From positions 1-7,280 of the forward strand of contig JAUVKE010000121.1 of assembly GCA_030592105.1 (NCBI GenBank): DNA of 7,280 nt. Reading direction: 5' to 3'. Below are positions 5,364 to 7,280 of this stretch, piece by piece. The notes under the pieces were generated by a model. That model saw only the letters and a list, made by a program, of their open reading frames with translations. It was not told where the DNA came from and did no database searches. Position numbers and translations under genes: made by a program. The DNA is from Desulfobacteraceae bacterium (GTDB taxonomy: Bacteria; Desulfobacterota; Desulfobacteria; Desulfobacterales; BuS5). Every line of letters starts with the position of its first letter. Position 1 is the stretch's first letter.

Positions 5364-6164
5364 ATGGCGGAAAAAAAATATAGCACCATTTTATTGGAAA
5401 AAGATAAGCAGGTAACGACAATTATCTTGAATAGACCAAAAAAGTTTAATGCCATTTCTCCAGAATTAATAGTAGATATGCTTGATGCTCTTCAAGTGAT
5501 AGAAGACGATTCAGAGACAAGAGCTGTGTTAATAACCGGTGCTGGAAAGGCTTTTTGCGCTGGCGGTGATATTCAGGAAGATCTTGTCCCTGTTTCTAAA
5601 ATGAATCCTGCTCAATGGAGAAAATATATAAAAAATTTTGCTAATATGGTAAGAAAACTTCATGCTATTCCCAAACCGGTAATAGCAGGAATTAACGGAG
5701 TTACAGTTGGAGGGGGCTGTGATATAGCCATGTCGTGTGATATCCGTATATCTTCAGATACAGCGAGGTTTGGGTATGGTTATATACAGATGGGTATATT
5801 ATCAGATATGGGAGGTCATTATCTTCTTCCCAGGCTTGTAGGTTCTGGTGCAGCAAAACTTTTTGCGTTCACCGGAGATATTATTGATGCTGCTGAAGCT
5901 TTCAGGATTGGCCTTATAGACAGACTGGTTCCTGAAAATGATTTTAAGCATGAAACCGATGCTTTAGTGCAAAAAATAGCAAACGGCCCTACTTCAGCAA
6001 TTATATTAATTAAGGAGGCCATGCGCAGATCGAGTGAGATGGACATTGACGCATCACTTGATTATGCGTTGAATTTGCAAAGTGCTTTGTTAGACAGCAA
6101 GGATTTTGTGGAGGGCTATACTGCATTTTTAGAAAAGAGAAAACCGGTTTTTACCGGTAAATAA
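5364..6164 (+). CDS. Crotonase-family protein, non-canonical (enoyl-CoA isomerase or hydratase-like)
   Basis: This 266-residue protein has the standard crotonase length and fold: ILNRP (21-25), CAGGD (65-69) and GGGCD (116-120) for the oxyanion hole, FGYGYIQMGILSDMGGHYLLPRLVG (read as 136-144 and 145-160), and the closing FLEKRKPVF. Classical enoyl-CoA hydratases use two Glu residues; here the matching positions are Asp120 and Tyr140. Asp148 lies at the place where PaaG-type isomerases and 4-chlorobenzoyl-CoA dehalogenase carry a catalytic Asp. So it is unlikely to be an ordinary hydratase; double-bond isomerisation, hydrolysis or an unusual hydration are alternatives. Automatic annotation will probably say enoyl-CoA hydratase, and BadK would be the pathway analogue. 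It is followed 47 nt later by an ACAD, probably co-transcribed. The start is set by AAAGGA at 5352-5357. Confidence 0.9.
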   Translation: MAEKKYSTILLEKDKQVTTIILNRPKKFNAISPELIVDMLDALQVIEDDSETRAVLITGAGKAFCAGGDIQEDLVPVSKMNPAQWRKYIKNFANMVRKLHAIPKPVIAGINGVTVGGGCDIAMSCDIRISSDTARFGYGYIQMGILSDMGGHYLLPRLVGSGAAKLFAFTGDIIDAAEAFRIGLIDRLVPENDFKHETDALVQKIANGPTSAIILIKEAMRRSSEMDIDASLDYALNLQSALLDSKDFVEGYTAFLEKRKPVFTGK

Positions 6165-6168
6165 TGAT

Positions 6169-6199
6169 GTTTTTCTGAAATTGGAATTTCAAGAAAAAC
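6169..6199 (+). promoter_or_regulatory. Hairpin abutting the ribosome binding site of the last ACAD
   Basis: Bases 6169-6182 and 6185-6199 form a stem of 13-14 pairs with one bulged A (6192): G-C, five T-A, C-G, then TGAAATT with AATTTCA. The apex is a tight TGGA loop. It starts 5 nt after the crotonase 2 stop and ends one base before AGGAGG (6201-6206). There is no T-run, so it is not a normal terminator. It could set the relative expression of the two genes by mRNA processing, stability or ribosome access. Confidence 0.5.
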
Positions 6200-6211
6200 C
6201 AGGAGGAATAT

Positions 6212-7280
6212 ATGGATTTTAAGTTGTCTAAAGAGCATCAGATGTTAAGAGATGCTGTGCGTGAGTTTGCGGAAAAAAAAATAGCTCCTTATGCTGGTGA
6301 ATGGGATCAGAATAATTATTTGCCTTATAAGGAAGTCTTAAAGCCAATGGGAAAGTTAGGTTTTTTTGGAGCTGTAATTCCTGAAGAATACGGTGGAGAG
6401 GATATGGGCTGGCTGGCAATGGCCATAATTACAGAAGAAATTGCCCGTACCTCGGGATCACTCAGGGTTCAGGTAAATATGCAGGGGCTTGGAACCTCCC
6501 ATGTTATCTATAAGCATGCTACAGAAGAAATTAAAAAAAAATATATACCTAAGCTTGTTTCAGCAGAATATCTTGGAGGTTTTGCGATTACTGAACCTAA
6601 TGCTGGCTCAGATATTATGTCTATGGAATCTGTTGCAGAAGACTGCGGAGATCACTGGCTGTTAAACGGTTCCAAATCCTGGATATCAAATGCCGCAGAT
6701 GCTGATGTTCTGGTTTATTATGCTTTTACGGACAAGTCAAAAAAAGGAAAAGGGCTTTCAGCCTTTTTGATTGAGCCCAAGAATTTTAATGGTATTTCCA
6801 CCTCACCTCTTATAAAAATGGGTATTCATTCTTCTCCTACAGCGGAACTCTTTTTAGATAATACAAAAGTGCCAAAAGAGAATATTATAGGAAAGCCGGG
6901 AGATGGAGCAAAAATCGTTTTTGGTTCTTTAAATCAGACAAGATTATCTGCAGCCGCAGGTGGAGTAGGTGTTGCTCAGGCATGCCTTGATATAGCTGCA
7001 AAATATTGTAATGATAGAAAACAGTTTGGCCAGGAAATAGGCAAATTTCAGATGAATCAGGATATGATAGCTCAGATGTCTACCGGAGTTGAAGCTGCCA
7101 GGCTCCTTGTATACAAGGCTGCTGTTCAAAAGGATCAGGGAAACTTAAGCAATGGTTTTGAAGTTGCCCAGGCAAAATATATGGCTGGTGAAGTCGCTTC
7201 ACAATGTGCAAATTTTGGCATGAGAATTATGGGGGCATATGGATATTCTGTAGAATATCCCATGGAACGTTTTTATCGGG
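6212..7280 (+). CDS. Acyl-CoA dehydrogenase, partial (3' end outside window)
   Basis: The frame is open from the ATG, 5 nt after AGGAGG, to the window edge: 356 residues of an expected 380-390. Domains in order are N-terminal helices (MDFKLSKEHQMLRDAV), FAITEPNAGSD (124-134) at the acyl-CoA/FAD site, NGSKSWISNAAD, and R-K-Q-F-G (269-273), the FAD dimer contact. The last visible part, MGAYGYSVEYPMERFYR, is the canonical HGGxGY region, about 30 residues before the end. In helix G the residue before Arg244 is Thr243 (LNQTRLS), so this is not an isovaleryl-type enzyme; its base should be the Glu of the C-terminal GT motif, which is cut off. It resembles the glutaryl-CoA and cyclohexanecarboxyl-CoA dehydrogenase group by eye. 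With the preceding crotonase it may catalyse successive steps on one substrate. The ring substrate is a context-based guess. Confidence 0.93.
   Translation, partial: MDFKLSKEHQMLRDAVREFAEKKIAPYAGEWDQNNYLPYKEVLKPMGKLGFFGAVIPEEYGGEDMGWLAMAIITEEIARTSGSLRVQVNMQGLGTSHVIYKHATEEIKKKYIPKLVSAEYLGGFAITEPNAGSDIMSMESVAEDCGDHWLLNGSKSWISNAADADVLVYYAFTDKSKKGKGLSAFLIEPKNFNGISTSPLIKMGIHSSPTAELFLDNTKVPKENIIGKPGDGAKIVFGSLNQTRLSAAAGGVGVAQACLDIAAKYCNDRKQFGQEIGKFQMNQDMIAQMSTGVEAARLLVYKAAVQKDQGNLSNGFEVAQAKYMAGEVASQCANFGMRIMGAYGYSVEYPMERFYR

Noticed and set aside
6141..6160. Two adjacent 10-nt palindromes, AAACCGGTTT and TTACCGGTAA, at the end of crotonase 2
   Set aside because: They fall in the coding sequence for the conserved KPVF ending and the last residues. 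They could pair weakly, but coding constraint is a simpler explanation.
6228..6419. Minus-strand open frame opposite the last ACAD
   Set aside because: It is short and contained in a well-supported ACAD frame; no motif was recognised.

Overview
The window reads entirely in one direction (+). It holds seven acyl-CoA-processing genes and nothing else that is clearly coding. In order they are: the 3' end of an acyl-CoA dehydrogenase (ACAD); a BadI/MenB-type crotonase; a tandem pair of ACADs that looks like the small and large subunits of one enzyme; a BadH-like short-chain dehydrogenase (SDR); a second, non-canonical crotonase; and a final ACAD cut by the window edge. The base composition is AT-rich (about 40% G+C by eye), Shine-Dalgarno sites are strong (AGGAGG-type), and the intergenic gaps are loose and carry palindromic repeats. 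Together with the gene content, this suggests an anaerobic Desulfobacterota (Desulfobacterales-like, sulfate-reducing or syntrophic) bacterium. The taxonomic call is inference, because no marker gene is present.

Layout: 1-324 is the ACAD tail. 325-504 is a spacer with a long-range inverted repeat. 505-1383 is crotonase 1. 1384-1569 is a spacer filled by a decayed nested palindromic element. 1570-2706 and 2725-3909 are the paired ACADs, 18 nt apart and very probably co-translated. 3910-4063 holds a degenerate heptanucleotide tandem repeat, a hairpin plus T-run, and then a promoter-like TATAAT. 4064-4855 is the SDR, followed by a strong hairpin. 4911-5363 is a roughly 450-nt stretch with no gene and a 14-nt direct repeat. 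5364-6164 is crotonase 2. A hairpin sits directly against the ribosome binding site of the last ACAD (6212 to the edge).

The genes supply the activities of a beta-oxidation-like route: dehydrogenation, hydration or isomerisation, hydroxyacyl-CoA oxidation, and hydrolytic C-C cleavage. The SDR resembles BadH and crotonase 1 resembles BadI/MenB; in the cyclohexanecarboxyl-CoA pathway of Rhodopseudomonas palustris these oxidise a 2-hydroxy ring acyl-CoA and then open the ketone ring. The best reading is therefore catabolism of an alicyclic acyl-CoA, such as a cyclohexanecarboxylate, or ring products of anaerobic aromatic or polycyclic degradation. The substrate cannot be fixed from sequence alone. 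Two features point away from a standard pathway. Both crotonases have altered active-site positions, and the tandem ACADs appear to split one active site between two subunits. CoA ligase or transferase, thiolase, ETF and regulator genes are not in the window.
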